64,000 bases of DNA from Chryseobacterium limigenitum (lineage in GTDB: Bacteria > Bacteroidota > Bacteroidia > Flavobacteriales > Weeksellaceae): NCBI RefSeq assembly GCF_900114875.1, contig NZ_FPKW01000016.1, positions 37,571 to 101,570 on the forward strand, in the 5' to 3' direction. Within the stretch, counting starts at the first letter, position 1. Every line of letters starts with the position of its first letter. The translations under genes and the position numbers were made by a program. A model generated the notes under the pieces. It made no database searches. It had not been told where the DNA came from and worked only from the letters and a program-made list of their open reading frames with translations. This document shows positions 1 through 8,792 of this stretch, in pieces.

Positions 1-1359
1 TTCCTAACGGCAATTGTTGCGTTATTTTCAGGAGTTTTCGAACAGGGAAAATTCGCAAGATACATTGGGATTTTTGGATTAATCATCGCATTGTATGTAA
101 GCTTCATGCCAGAATGTGCTTTCTTTGATAAGTACAAACACATGTATGAATATACTGCAAATACTGCCTTATTCACCAAAATATCAATTGTAACTACTTT
201 ACTATTATTCTTTTTGGGAGGTTTTGCATTCAGCAATCACAGAAGCCACCAGTCAGAATTATATGCATTGATGTTGTTTGCTCTTTGTGGAGGAATTACC
301 CTTTTCGGTTTCCAAAACTTAGTCACATTATTCTTAGGAGTAGAAATTCTTTCCATTCCTTTATACGTAATGGCAGGTGCCAACAAAACTGATCTAAGAT
401 CAAACGAAGCTTCTATTAAATATTTCCTGATGGGTGCATTTGCAACAGGATTCCTGTTGTTTGGTATTGCGTTTATCTATGGAAGTGCAGGAACTTTCGA
501 TTTATATAAAATTCATGATTTCGGAACACAGAATCCTAAAAATGTAATGTTCATTCTGGGAGTTCTGTTGATGCTTTGTGCAATGGCATTTAAAGTTGCA
601 TTAGCTCCTTTCCATATGTGGAGCCCGGATGTTTATGCAGGTTCACCATCATTAATCACCGCTTTTATGGCAAGTGTTGTAAAGATCTCAGGATTCTACG
701 CATTATTCAGATTGATGACTATTGGTTTTGCAGGAGTTACTCATGACTGGATCAATGTATTTGGAGTATTCTTAATCATCACCTTATTCTTAGCCAACGC
801 AATGGGTCTTGCACAGACCAATGCGAAGAGAATGTTGGCGTATTCATCAGTATCTCATGCAGGATACATCGGTTTGGTTTTCTTCGGAATGACGAGCCTT
901 TCTACGTATAACTTAGCATTTTATTTATTTGCCTATTCATTATCTACAGTAGGTGTATTTATGTGCTTGATCTGGGTAGAAAAATTGAAGAGAGAAACTT
1001 CTTTCGGAGCATTCAAAGGATTGGCTAAATCTGAGCCTTTATTGGCAACAGTTGCAGCGATCTCATTGCTTTCAATGGCCGGAGTTCCTTTAACAGCAGG
1101 TTTCATGGGTAAATTTGCCTTATTCTCTCAGGCGATGAACGGAGCAGCTTTCTTAGTATTGGTAGCCGTTTTAGGTTCTGCTATTTCAATTGCTTTTTAC
1201 CTGAGATTAATTATCGCCATGTTTTTCTTTAAAGAAACAACATTTAAAACATCAGAAAAAGTTACCCTTACTTATAATATTGTGGCAGTTTTCATTATCG
1301 CTTCAATTATTATGTTAGGAGTCTTCCCGGATCTGTTTGCAAAGCAGTTCGGATTGTAA
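1..1359 (+). CDS. nuoN: NADH-quinone oxidoreductase subunit N (3' part)
   Basis: Antiporter-like membrane subunit of respiratory complex I, coupling NADH:quinone electron transfer to proton pumping across the inner membrane. The frame is open from base 1, so the true start lies outside the window; about 452 residues are present, nearly the full family length. It is hydrophobic throughout, with many membrane helices. Family signatures visible are LGVEILSIPLYVMAG, FKVALAPFHMWSPDVY (the conserved lysine helix) and KRMLAYSSVSHAGYI. NuoN is normally the last gene of the nuo operon, which fits the strong terminator directly downstream. The first ATG-like codons inside the window are internal. Confidence 0.95.
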   Translation, partial: FLTAIVALFSGVFEQGKFARYIGIFGLIIALYVSFMPECAFFDKYKHMYEYTANTALFTKISIVTTLLLFFLGGFAFSNHRSHQSELYALMLFALCGGITLFGFQNLVTLFLGVEILSIPLYVMAGANKTDLRSNEASIKYFLMGAFATGFLLFGIAFIYGSAGTFDLYKIHDFGTQNPKNVMFILGVLLMLCAMAFKVALAPFHMWSPDVYAGSPSLITAFMASVVKISGFYALFRLMTIGFAGVTHDWINVFGVFLIITLFLANAMGLAQTNAKRMLAYSSVSHAGYIGLVFFGMTSLSTYNLAFYLFAYSLSTVGVFMCLIWVEKLKRETSFGAFKGLAKSEPLLATVAAISLLSMAGVPLTAGFMGKFALFSQAMNGAAFLVLVAVLGSAISIAFYLRLIIAMFFFKETTFKTSEKVTLTYNIVAVFIIASIIMLGVFPDLFAKQFGL

Positions 1360-1378
1360 GATCTGAATTAAAAAATAT

Positions 1379-1409
1379 AAAAGCACAACCTTCAAGTTGT
1401 GCTTTTTTC
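1379..1409 (+). terminator. intrinsic terminator of the nuo operon
   Basis: A perfect 9-bp stem (AAGCACAAC / GTTGTGCTT) with a six-base loop is followed by a T run, 20 bases after the nuoN stop. Confidence 0.9.
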
Positions 1410-1434
1410 ATAACTTTACTTTAAATTTCAGCTT

Positions 1435-3741
1435 TTGTCAAATCTTTACAAAAAAGATGCTCCCTTTCAGGTTTTTATATCATTCAAAAAATATTTGGAT
1501 GTTCTCGAGCATATCAGATATAACGACAGATTAGAATACCGTGTTAATTACGCTGAATCTTTAATTGAAAAAACAAAGAACTTCAAAGAACTTAAAGAAG
1601 GTTTTCAGGACACTTCACTGTTAGACAAACATGAAGATCTCATTAGACTTTTACTAGCGGATCTATTTCCTACAGGCTTAACGAATAACGAAATAAAGGC
1701 CGCAAGTATTCCGCTTTCAAATATCACTTTTAATTATACCGAAAGGTTTAAAAATATACTTAAAGAGGCCGGAAAAGATTTTGAAATAGAACTCCGTAAT
1801 ATTGATGATGATGAGTTTTACGTATTCTGCTGTTGCCTTATTCTACAGAGTTATTTCAAAAAAGATATAAAAAGTACCTTCCCGCTTTATTATGATATTC
1901 CCAACAAACTGGGAATCATGAAACATTATAAAATTACGGTAAATTCTGATTTCACTGAACTTTTTCCTACAGATAAGGCAACCTTACCATCAGATGAAGT
2001 TATTGAAATGCTTTTAGAGAATATCGATGATTATAAACTCTGGAAAAAACATTTCCCTTCGCAATCCTGGTTATTAAAAGGTTTTACCATTATTTCCCTT
2101 GTAGACTGCACTTCGGAAGTCGCATTGTCGGATCTGAAATCAAGTATGATACAGATTGATCCTGAAAATTTGAATCCTGATGAAAATTTAACCGAAATCT
2201 TCAAATCCTATTTTGATGTTCCGGAACTTAATTTTGGGTTAATGCTTTTCAATAAAAAAGATCAGAGCCTTGAAAAACTTCCGATTTATGAAAACGTTTT
2301 TACCAATCATATTTTAGATTTCTGGATCAATGCGTTTGATGAAGAAACAAGGAAAAATACGTTCGATAATTTAAATCATAACTCTAAAGCGATCGTTGTT
2401 TCAAATGTTGATAAGTTGGATGAAGAAATAAAGGAAATAGCTTCTTTCAGCATTTTAAAGGATAATAACATCAACAGTTTCATGGTAATTCCTATCATGA
2501 GGGATAATGAATTAGTGGCGATTATGGAGTTTACATCTTCACATGCCAATAGTTTTAACGGATTAAAGCTAAAAAAGCTGGAATTTTTTACGGATATGAT
2601 TCTTTTCTCAATCAACAGATTCAGTTTTGAGAAAAATTATCAGATCGAAGCCATTATTCAGCGAGAATATACTTCCATTCACGACAGTGTTGTATGGAAA
2701 TTCAGAAATGAAGCAGAAAAATATTTTAATGCTTCATTAGGTAAAAAAATGTACACTTTAAAACAGATTTCATTTAAAAATCTTACTCCGCTTTTTGGTT
2801 TTTCGGATATTCGTTCGTCTTCAGAGAAACGTTTTAATTTAATGCTTGAAGATCTTAATCAACAGATCGATGGGCTTCATGATATTTTTTCATTAATTAA
2901 CTCAGATTCCGAAAAATATTTATTGGCATTGGATGTTTTTGAGAATGAATTAAACAACGAGATTAAAGCTGATACAGAACAGCGTCTCCAAAGATTATTG
3001 CGAGAGGAAATCCACCCTTATTTGCAGGGAAAGCTGGAAGTACAGTCGGGCGGAGAAATAAAAACAAAGATCAAAGATTATTTCACACAGGTTTTCACCC
3101 AGAATGATCTTTTTTATGCCAACAGAAAAAGTTTAGATGACTCTATCACTCTGGTTAACAGAAAATTGGCTGATGTTTTAGATGAAAGTCAGGTAAAAGC
3201 TCAGCAAATCTTTCCACATTATTACGAAAGATTTAAATCGGACGGAATTGAGCATAATTTATTCACTGGTCATAATATTGCTCCGGAACTTCATTATTCA
3301 TCAAAAATCGTTCATCAGTTAAGATACTGGCAATTGAAAACCATCTGTAAAATGGAGCAGGATTTTCAAAGTTTCAAAAAAGATCTGCCGATTTCTTTAG
3401 ACATTGCTTCACTTATTTTTGTGTATAACGAAAAAATAGACATCCGTTTCCGAATGGATGAAAAACGTTTTGACGTAGACGGAGCTTACAATTCTTATTA
3501 TGAGATCATCAAAAAGCGTCTTGATAAAGCTCATATAAAAGATTCATCGGAAAGAATTACCTGTCCCGGAAAAATAACGATCGTGTATTTCGGAATGGAA
3601 AATCAAAAAGAATATCTGGATTATATTTCCAAGCTTCAGAAAAAAGGTATTCTTCAGTCTGATGTAGAATTTCTTAAAGTTGAGGATTTGCAGGGAATTA
3701 CAGGATTATTGGCATTGAGAATATCTTTAGTTCAGATTTAA
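1435..3741 (+). CDS. GAF domain-containing protein
   Basis: A large 768-residue soluble protein of unknown ligand. A GAF-like segment lies around residues 270-400, ending in alternating strands of the type SFMVIPIMRDNELVAIMEF and a closing helix. The flanking N- and C-terminal regions are helical, charged and not recognised. No kinase, cyclase, GGDEF or helix-turn-helix output domain is visible. The start is a TTG directly below an in-frame stop at 1411; the next in-frame ATG is about 160 residues inside, so TTG is by far the most likely start. It is monocistronic, between the nuo terminator and a convergent gene. A sensory role is inference from GAF alone. Confidence 0.8.
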   Translation: MSNLYKKDAPFQVFISFKKYLDVLEHIRYNDRLEYRVNYAESLIEKTKNFKELKEGFQDTSLLDKHEDLIRLLLADLFPTGLTNNEIKAASIPLSNITFNYTERFKNILKEAGKDFEIELRNIDDDEFYVFCCCLILQSYFKKDIKSTFPLYYDIPNKLGIMKHYKITVNSDFTELFPTDKATLPSDEVIEMLLENIDDYKLWKKHFPSQSWLLKGFTIISLVDCTSEVALSDLKSSMIQIDPENLNPDENLTEIFKSYFDVPELNFGLMLFNKKDQSLEKLPIYENVFTNHILDFWINAFDEETRKNTFDNLNHNSKAIVVSNVDKLDEEIKEIASFSILKDNNINSFMVIPIMRDNELVAIMEFTSSHANSFNGLKLKKLEFFTDMILFSINRFSFEKNYQIEAIIQREYTSIHDSVVWKFRNEAEKYFNASLGKKMYTLKQISFKNLTPLFGFSDIRSSSEKRFNLMLEDLNQQIDGLHDIFSLINSDSEKYLLALDVFENELNNEIKADTEQRLQRLLREEIHPYLQGKLEVQSGGEIKTKIKDYFTQVFTQNDLFYANRKSLDDSITLVNRKLADVLDESQVKAQQIFPHYYERFKSDGIEHNLFTGHNIAPELHYSSKIVHQLRYWQLKTICKMEQDFQSFKKDLPISLDIASLIFVYNEKIDIRFRMDEKRFDVDGAYNSYYEIIKKRLDKAHIKDSSERITCPGKITIVYFGMENQKEYLDYISKLQKKGILQSDVEFLKVEDLQGITGLLALRISLVQI

Positions 3742-3814
3742 TCCACAAAATAAGAATCCGTTTTTTTCAATTCACCTTGCGGAATTTCTGTTTGTTCAAA
3801 GGATAAAATAGAAA

Positions 3815-4984
3815 TTACAACGAAAGAAAAGCATACGCAAAAGACAGAACGGAAATAATAATTCCTGCCATAAAAATCTTATAAGTAATCGATAAAAGCT
3901 TATATTTTCTATCTAAAACTTTTCCTAAATAATACAAATCCTTCACCATCGAATCATAAATATAATCTCTGTCTTTGATCAAATCTTTCATTGCATCTTG
4001 AAAGTCTGTGAACAGCATCTGATGGAAGTTTCCGAAAAATAAAAGATTCACTTTTCTATCAGCAATATCCTGATTGGTAAAATTGGTCTTGGTAACGTTC
4101 GGTTTTGTAGATAAAATAGCAAAAATGATCGTCAAAACACTCGATAAAAGCAAAACAAAACTCGGAATAATAAGATGCGAGTTCTTCGGAGTATCCAATT
4201 TAGGAACCAAAACAGAAAGACAAACCGAAATAATGATCGCATTTACAGAAAGTAAAATATTCGCTTTGCTGTCGGCAATATCGCTTAATCTTGTGTGATT
4301 ATTCAATGTTACTCTGAACAAAGTATCAACACTTCTGTCGGATTTTGCTTCTTTTGGTTCTTTTTTACTTTCAGAATTATCTTTTTTATCTTCTTCTTTC
4401 TCTAACTTTTTTTCGATCTTTTTAATATTTTTCTTTTTCAGGGGATTCCAGTTTTCTTTAGCATAATCAGTATAATACTGGTGCTTATTTTTAAGCATAT
4501 CCAGATTTCCTGCATTCCATTCATCGTTTGAAAAACATCTTACGTTGGTCAACTCCCACTCTTTTCTCAAAGCATCAGAAATGTCATTATAATCATGACT
4601 TGCAAAATGACTGCAATCTGCATCTTTAGCTATCTTTTCTAAAAGATTTTGAGGTTCATAATTAATTTTGGTCGCTAAGATCAGCTTAGAAACATCTTCA
4701 ATATAATTTTCCGGATAATTTTCTTTTTGTAGAAAATTTTTCAAGATCTCTACTCCTCTTTCTTCATGATTCTGAGCGCATTCAACGTAGCCTGTATCAT
4801 GAAACCAAAGCGCTAACAATACTTTTTCCTGATCTTCATCGGAGACAGGTGTATTTTTCATAATTTCTTCAGCTTTGTTTACCGTATATGTTGTATGAAT
4901 AAAATTATGATAAAAATATACTGAAGATAACTTATCTTTGAATAAGATTTCAACATAATCTTTGGCTTTGCGTAAAATACTCAT
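3815..4984 (-). CDS. HD-domain phosphohydrolase fused to a Pycsar effector-type transmembrane domain (PycTM/DUF5706)
   Basis: The N-terminal half is an HD metal-dependent phosphohydrolase: His26/His30 in YFYHNFIH, the His62-Asp63 pair in WFHDTGY, His73 in NHEERG, and Asp residues near 121-123 in AKDADCSH. A lysine/glutamate-rich linker spans about 183-217. From about 220 a PycTM-like domain begins (RLSDIADSKANILLSVNA), with membrane segments near 240-262, 270-292 and 368-388 and the family-like LLFFGNFHQM motif. PycTM domains are the membrane-damaging effectors of cCMP/cUMP-triggered Pycsar defence, but no pyrimidine cyclase lies in this window. HD domains can hydrolyse nucleotides, so the protein may sense or remove the signal itself; that is inference. 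It is convergent with the GAF gene and divergent from the next gene across only 26 bp. Confidence 0.85.
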   Translation of the reverse strand: MSILRKAKDYVEILFKDKLSSVYFYHNFIHTTYTVNKAEEIMKNTPVSDEDQEKVLLALWFHDTGYVECAQNHEERGVEILKNFLQKENYPENYIEDVSKLILATKINYEPQNLLEKIAKDADCSHFASHDYNDISDALRKEWELTNVRCFSNDEWNAGNLDMLKNKHQYYTDYAKENWNPLKKKNIKKIEKKLEKEEDKKDNSESKKEPKEAKSDRSVDTLFRVTLNNHTRLSDIADSKANILLSVNAIIISVCLSVLVPKLDTPKNSHLIIPSFVLLLSSVLTIIFAILSTKPNVTKTNFTNQDIADRKVNLLFFGNFHQMLFTDFQDAMKDLIKDRDYIYDSMVKDLYYLGKVLDRKYKLLSITYKIFMAGIIISVLSFAYAFLSL

Positions 4985-5010
4985 TCCTGAATTTTTGTTA
5001 TTGTAAATTT

Positions 5011-8000
5011 ATGAATTTATCCTTGAAAAATCATCTAAAAAAAATTCCGATTATCCTTAGACTATTATTGTTCGCAGGACTTGTCTATTCTTGCGCAACA
5101 TATAACGTAAAAAAGGGTAAAAACTTATTTGAAGTTAAAAATTCTGATATTAAATCTGAAAATGACTTTAAAATTTTTTTAATCGGGGATGCGGGAAATG
5201 CAGACGAAGTTCAGGCTCAAAATACGTTGAATCTGCTTAAAAACAAACTAGATTCTGCAGACGAAAAATCAATGTTGATTTTCTTGGGTGATAATATTTA
5301 CCCTTCAGGAATGCCGAAAGAATCTGATAAAGATTATGCTCTGGCAAAACAAAAGCTGGAAAATCAGCTTTCAATTACGAAAAATTTTAAGGGAAAAACA
5401 TTGGTTATCCCGGGAAATCACGATTGGTATCACGGTTTGGAGGGATTAAAAGCGCAGGAAGATTTCGTTAAATCTTATTTAAACGATAAAAAATCTTTTT
5501 TACCCAAAAACTCGTGCCCGATTGATGATATCAACCTCACCAAAGATATTAAACTAATTGTAATTGATACAGAATGGGCATTGGTCAATTGGGATCAATA
5601 TCCGGGAATCAATAAAAACTGCAACATCAAAACCCGCGAAGATCTTTTCACGGAATTTAAAGATTTAGTTAATAAAAATCAGGACAAAAGAATCATTGTT
5701 GCACTTCACCATCCCATTATCAGCAGCGGAACTCATGCAGGCTATACTTCTCCGAAATCTCATCTTTATCCTTTAAAAGGTAAAGTTCCGGTTCCGGGAG
5801 TGGCCAGTTTAATTAATGTGTTGAGAAGCTCGTCAGGCGCAAGTTTAGAAGATATTAATAATCAGCATTATGCTGATCTTGCTAATAGATTGAAAAGTAT
5901 TGTTCAGGAAAAAGAAAATGTGATCTTTGTTTCAGGGCACGATCATAATTTACAATATCACGAGCAGAGAAATATCAGACAAATCGTTAGCGGAGCCGGA
6001 TCAAAGACCGATCCTGCAACGATTGCTGAAAAAAGTGACTTTTCATATGGAGGAAATGGTTTTGCTATTTTAAATATGAGAAAAGATCAAAGTTCTGATG
6101 TAGAATTTTTTTCAACAAAAGATAATAAATTTCAAAAGCTTAGTCATATTTCGGTTGTTTCAAAACCTGATCTGTTTATAAATAATTATCCGACTTCTTT
6201 TCCGCCTACTGTTTCATCTACAATTTATCCTAAGAAACTAACCGAAAAAGGAAAATTTTACACTTGGCTTTGGGGCAAGCATTACAGAAATTACTACGGA
6301 ATGCCAATTGAAGCTCCAACAACCAATATTTCTGAGCTGGATGGTGGCTATACTCCTTTTAGAGAGGGTGGCGGAAATCAATCCAACAGTTTGAGACTAA
6401 AATCTAAAGACGGACAGGAATTCGTAATGAGAGGTGTTAAGAAAAGCGCCGTTCGCTTCCTTAATAATATGGCTTTCAAAAAAAGTACTTTTGGAAATGA
6501 ATTAAACAATACTTTCCCGGAAAAATTCTTGCTGGATTTTTATACTACCAATCATCCATTTACTCCATTTTCCGTTGGAAATATGGCAGATAAGATTAAT
6601 ATTTTTCACAGTAATCCACGATTATTTTATATTCCTAAACAACAAGGTTTAGGCGAATTTAACATACATTACGGAGATGAAATGTACATGATTGAAGAAC
6701 GCTTTTCTTCAGATCCAAAAACTTTAGAGTCTCTTGATAATGCAAAAGATATTCTTTCAACCGACGACGTTTTGAAAAATTTTACCAAAAATTACAAATA
6801 TTCGGTAGATCAGGAATCTTATATCAGAGCGAGAATTTTCGATATGCTGATCGGTGATTGGGACAGGCATTCAGACCAATGGAAATGGGCAGAATATCAG
6901 GATGGTGACAAAGTTATTTACAAACCGATCGCGAGAGACAGAGATCAGGCTTTCAGTAAATATGACGGAGCTGCCTTCAAAATTATCATGAATGTTCCCG
7001 CAATTCGTCACATGAAAACATTTAAAGATGATATTAAAAATGTAAAATGGATGAATATGGAGCCTTATCCGCTAGATTTAGTGTTTTTAAAAGGTTCTAC
7101 CGAGGAAGACTGGATCGCACAGGCAAAATATATTCAGGAACATCTTACGGATAAAGATATTGATGAAGCTTTCAATAATATTCCGAAAGAAGTAAAAGAT
7201 GAGACGATTGCAGATATTCAACGAAAATTAAAATTAAGAAAAACCAAATTACAGGATTACGCAACCAGATATTTTGATGTTTTACAGGAAAAAGTTCCGT
7301 TAGCCGGAACCGTTAATCCTGATAAATTTGTAATTACGAAAAACGAAAATTCTGTTGAAGTAAAACAATATAAATTAGACAAAAACAAAGAAAACCCCGA
7401 GTTGGTTTTTGAAAAAACTTATAATGATTCTAAAACAAAAGAACTCTGGATTTACGGTTTGGAAGATGATGATATTTATGAAGTTTCAGGAGACGGAAGA
7501 CCAAAAATGAACATCCGACTGATCGGAGGTTACAACCATGACGTTTATAATGTTGCTAACGGCAGCAAAGTGAAAATCTATGATTTTAAATCTCAGAAAA
7601 ACACATACACAGGCTCCGGAGCGAAACATATTTCTGACGATTATGATGTTAATACCTACAATTATAAACACCCGAAATATAATTTTGTAGCAGGTTATCC
7701 GAATGCCGATTACAACCCTGATGACGGCTTGATTATTGGTGTTTTGGCAAATTATACGGTCAATAATTTCATTCGCGATCCTTATACTCAAAAACACAGT
7801 TTAAAAGCTAATTTCTATACTGCAACGGGCGGGTTTAATTTAGTCTACAAAGGAATTTTTAAGAAAGCAATTTCTGATTGGGATTTTAACTTAGATGCTT
7901 CATTTACGACTCCAAGGTTTTCAGAAAACTTCTTTGGTTTGTCTAATGAAAATGAATATGATGAAGAAAATGTAGAAAGAGAATACAACAGAGCCAGAAT

Positions 8001-8724
8001 TTCAAAAATTAATTTTGCGCCATCTATTTCCAAAAAAAGCTGGATGAATCTGGAAAATAAATTTCAGCTTACTTTTGAGAATAATAAAGTACAAAGAAAC
8101 GGCGACCGCTTTGTAGACCAGTCGCCTGATGTAAGGCCTGAAGTTTTTAACAGTCAACAATTTGCGGGAGCAAACTACACTTTTAGTTTTAAAAATTTAG
8201 ATAATAATGCTTTCCCGACCCTAGGGCTGGAATTCTTTGTGAATGCCGACTGGAAAACCAATCTTTCAAATTTCGATAAAAACTTTTTAACATTAAACGG
8301 AACATTAACTATTGATCACCGACTTGATAAAAGAGGAAATTTCGTCTTTGCCAATTCGAGTAACGTCATGTGGATCAACAATAATAATTTTGAATTTTAC
8401 CAGGCTGCAGCCATCGGTGGAAATAATGGCATGAGAGCTTTCAGAAACGACAGATTCTCAGGAAGATCTTATTTTACCAATAATTCAGAGATCCGTTGGG
8501 ATTTCGGGAGAATAAGAAATACGATTATCCCTGCCAACATGGGCATTTTGGTTGGTTACGACATTGGAAGAGTTTGGAATGATAACGAATATTCAAACAG
8601 ATGGCATCAATCTGCCGGAGTTGGATTCTGGATCAGCGTTGTAGAAATGTTCTCCGCAAGATTGAATTATTTCTATGGTTCGGATGGCGGAAGAATTTCC
8701 GGTGGTGTGGGGATGACGTTTTAA
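5011..8724 (+). CDS. lipidated metallophosphoesterase / CotH-like kinase region / Omp85-type outer-membrane barrel fusion
   Basis: A 1237-residue envelope protein. A signal segment ends at Cys28 (LVYSC), suggesting lipidation. Residues about 50-380 form a calcineurin-like phosphoesterase: GDAG 59-62, GDN 93-95, GNHD 135-138, HH 233-234, GHDH 309-312. The middle holds FVMRGVKK (471-478), GDWDRHSDQW (615-624) and PIARDRDQAF (639-648), resembling the ATP-lysine, catalytic loop and metal-binding motifs of CotH-type kinases (inference). The last 350 residues are beta-rich with GGNNGMRAFRNDRFSG and a terminal Phe, as in Omp85/surface-antigen barrels; lipidated Omp85 proteins such as TamL are a precedent. 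It has its own terminator. The substrate is unknown; phosphatase and barrel calls are firm, the kinase call is tentative. Confidence 0.8.
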   Translation: MNLSLKNHLKKIPIILRLLLFAGLVYSCATYNVKKGKNLFEVKNSDIKSENDFKIFLIGDAGNADEVQAQNTLNLLKNKLDSADEKSMLIFLGDNIYPSGMPKESDKDYALAKQKLENQLSITKNFKGKTLVIPGNHDWYHGLEGLKAQEDFVKSYLNDKKSFLPKNSCPIDDINLTKDIKLIVIDTEWALVNWDQYPGINKNCNIKTREDLFTEFKDLVNKNQDKRIIVALHHPIISSGTHAGYTSPKSHLYPLKGKVPVPGVASLINVLRSSSGASLEDINNQHYADLANRLKSIVQEKENVIFVSGHDHNLQYHEQRNIRQIVSGAGSKTDPATIAEKSDFSYGGNGFAILNMRKDQSSDVEFFSTKDNKFQKLSHISVVSKPDLFINNYPTSFPPTVSSTIYPKKLTEKGKFYTWLWGKHYRNYYGMPIEAPTTNISELDGGYTPFREGGGNQSNSLRLKSKDGQEFVMRGVKKSAVRFLNNMAFKKSTFGNELNNTFPEKFLLDFYTTNHPFTPFSVGNMADKINIFHSNPRLFYIPKQQGLGEFNIHYGDEMYMIEERFSSDPKTLESLDNAKDILSTDDVLKNFTKNYKYSVDQESYIRARIFDMLIGDWDRHSDQWKWAEYQDGDKVIYKPIARDRDQAFSKYDGAAFKIIMNVPAIRHMKTFKDDIKNVKWMNMEPYPLDLVFLKGSTEEDWIAQAKYIQEHLTDKDIDEAFNNIPKEVKDETIADIQRKLKLRKTKLQDYATRYFDVLQEKVPLAGTVNPDKFVITKNENSVEVKQYKLDKNKENPELVFEKTYNDSKTKELWIYGLEDDDIYEVSGDGRPKMNIRLIGGYNHDVYNVANGSKVKIYDFKSQKNTYTGSGAKHISDDYDVNTYNYKHPKYNFVAGYPNADYNPDDGLIIGVLANYTVNNFIRDPYTQKHSLKANFYTATGGFNLVYKGIFKKAISDWDFNLDASFTTPRFSENFFGLSNENEYDEENVEREYNRARISKINFAPSISKKSWMNLENKFQLTFENNKVQRNGDRFVDQSPDVRPEVFNSQQFAGANYTFSFKNLDNNAFPTLGLEFFVNADWKTNLSNFDKNFLTLNGTLTIDHRLDKRGNFVFANSSNVMWINNNNFEFYQAAAIGGNNGMRAFRNDRFSGRSYFTNNSEIRWDFGRIRNTIIPANMGILVGYDIGRVWNDNEYSNRWHQSAGVGFWISVVEMFSARLNYFYGSDGGRISGGVGMTF

Positions 8725-8753
8725 AAATGTAATTTGAAACATTAAGATAAATA

Positions 8754-8784
8754 AAAAATCCGCAGATAATTTCTGCGGATTTTT
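8754..8784. terminator. bidirectional terminator
   Basis: A 9-bp stem (ATCCGCAGA / TCTGCGGAT) around a five-base loop with A and T runs on its two sides serves the convergent genes ending at 8724 and 8793. Confidence 0.9.
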
Positions 8785-8792
8785 GTTTTCAA

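Noticed and set aside
3815..4984. A complete Pycsar defence system
   Set aside because: Only the effector-type domain is present; no pyrimidine cyclase, and the surroundings are housekeeping genes. Recorded as a fusion, not a defence island.
7486..7797. A 103-codon minus-strand frame inside the phosphatase-barrel gene
   Set aside because: It is antisense to a strongly coding frame and is low in complexity; a shadow.
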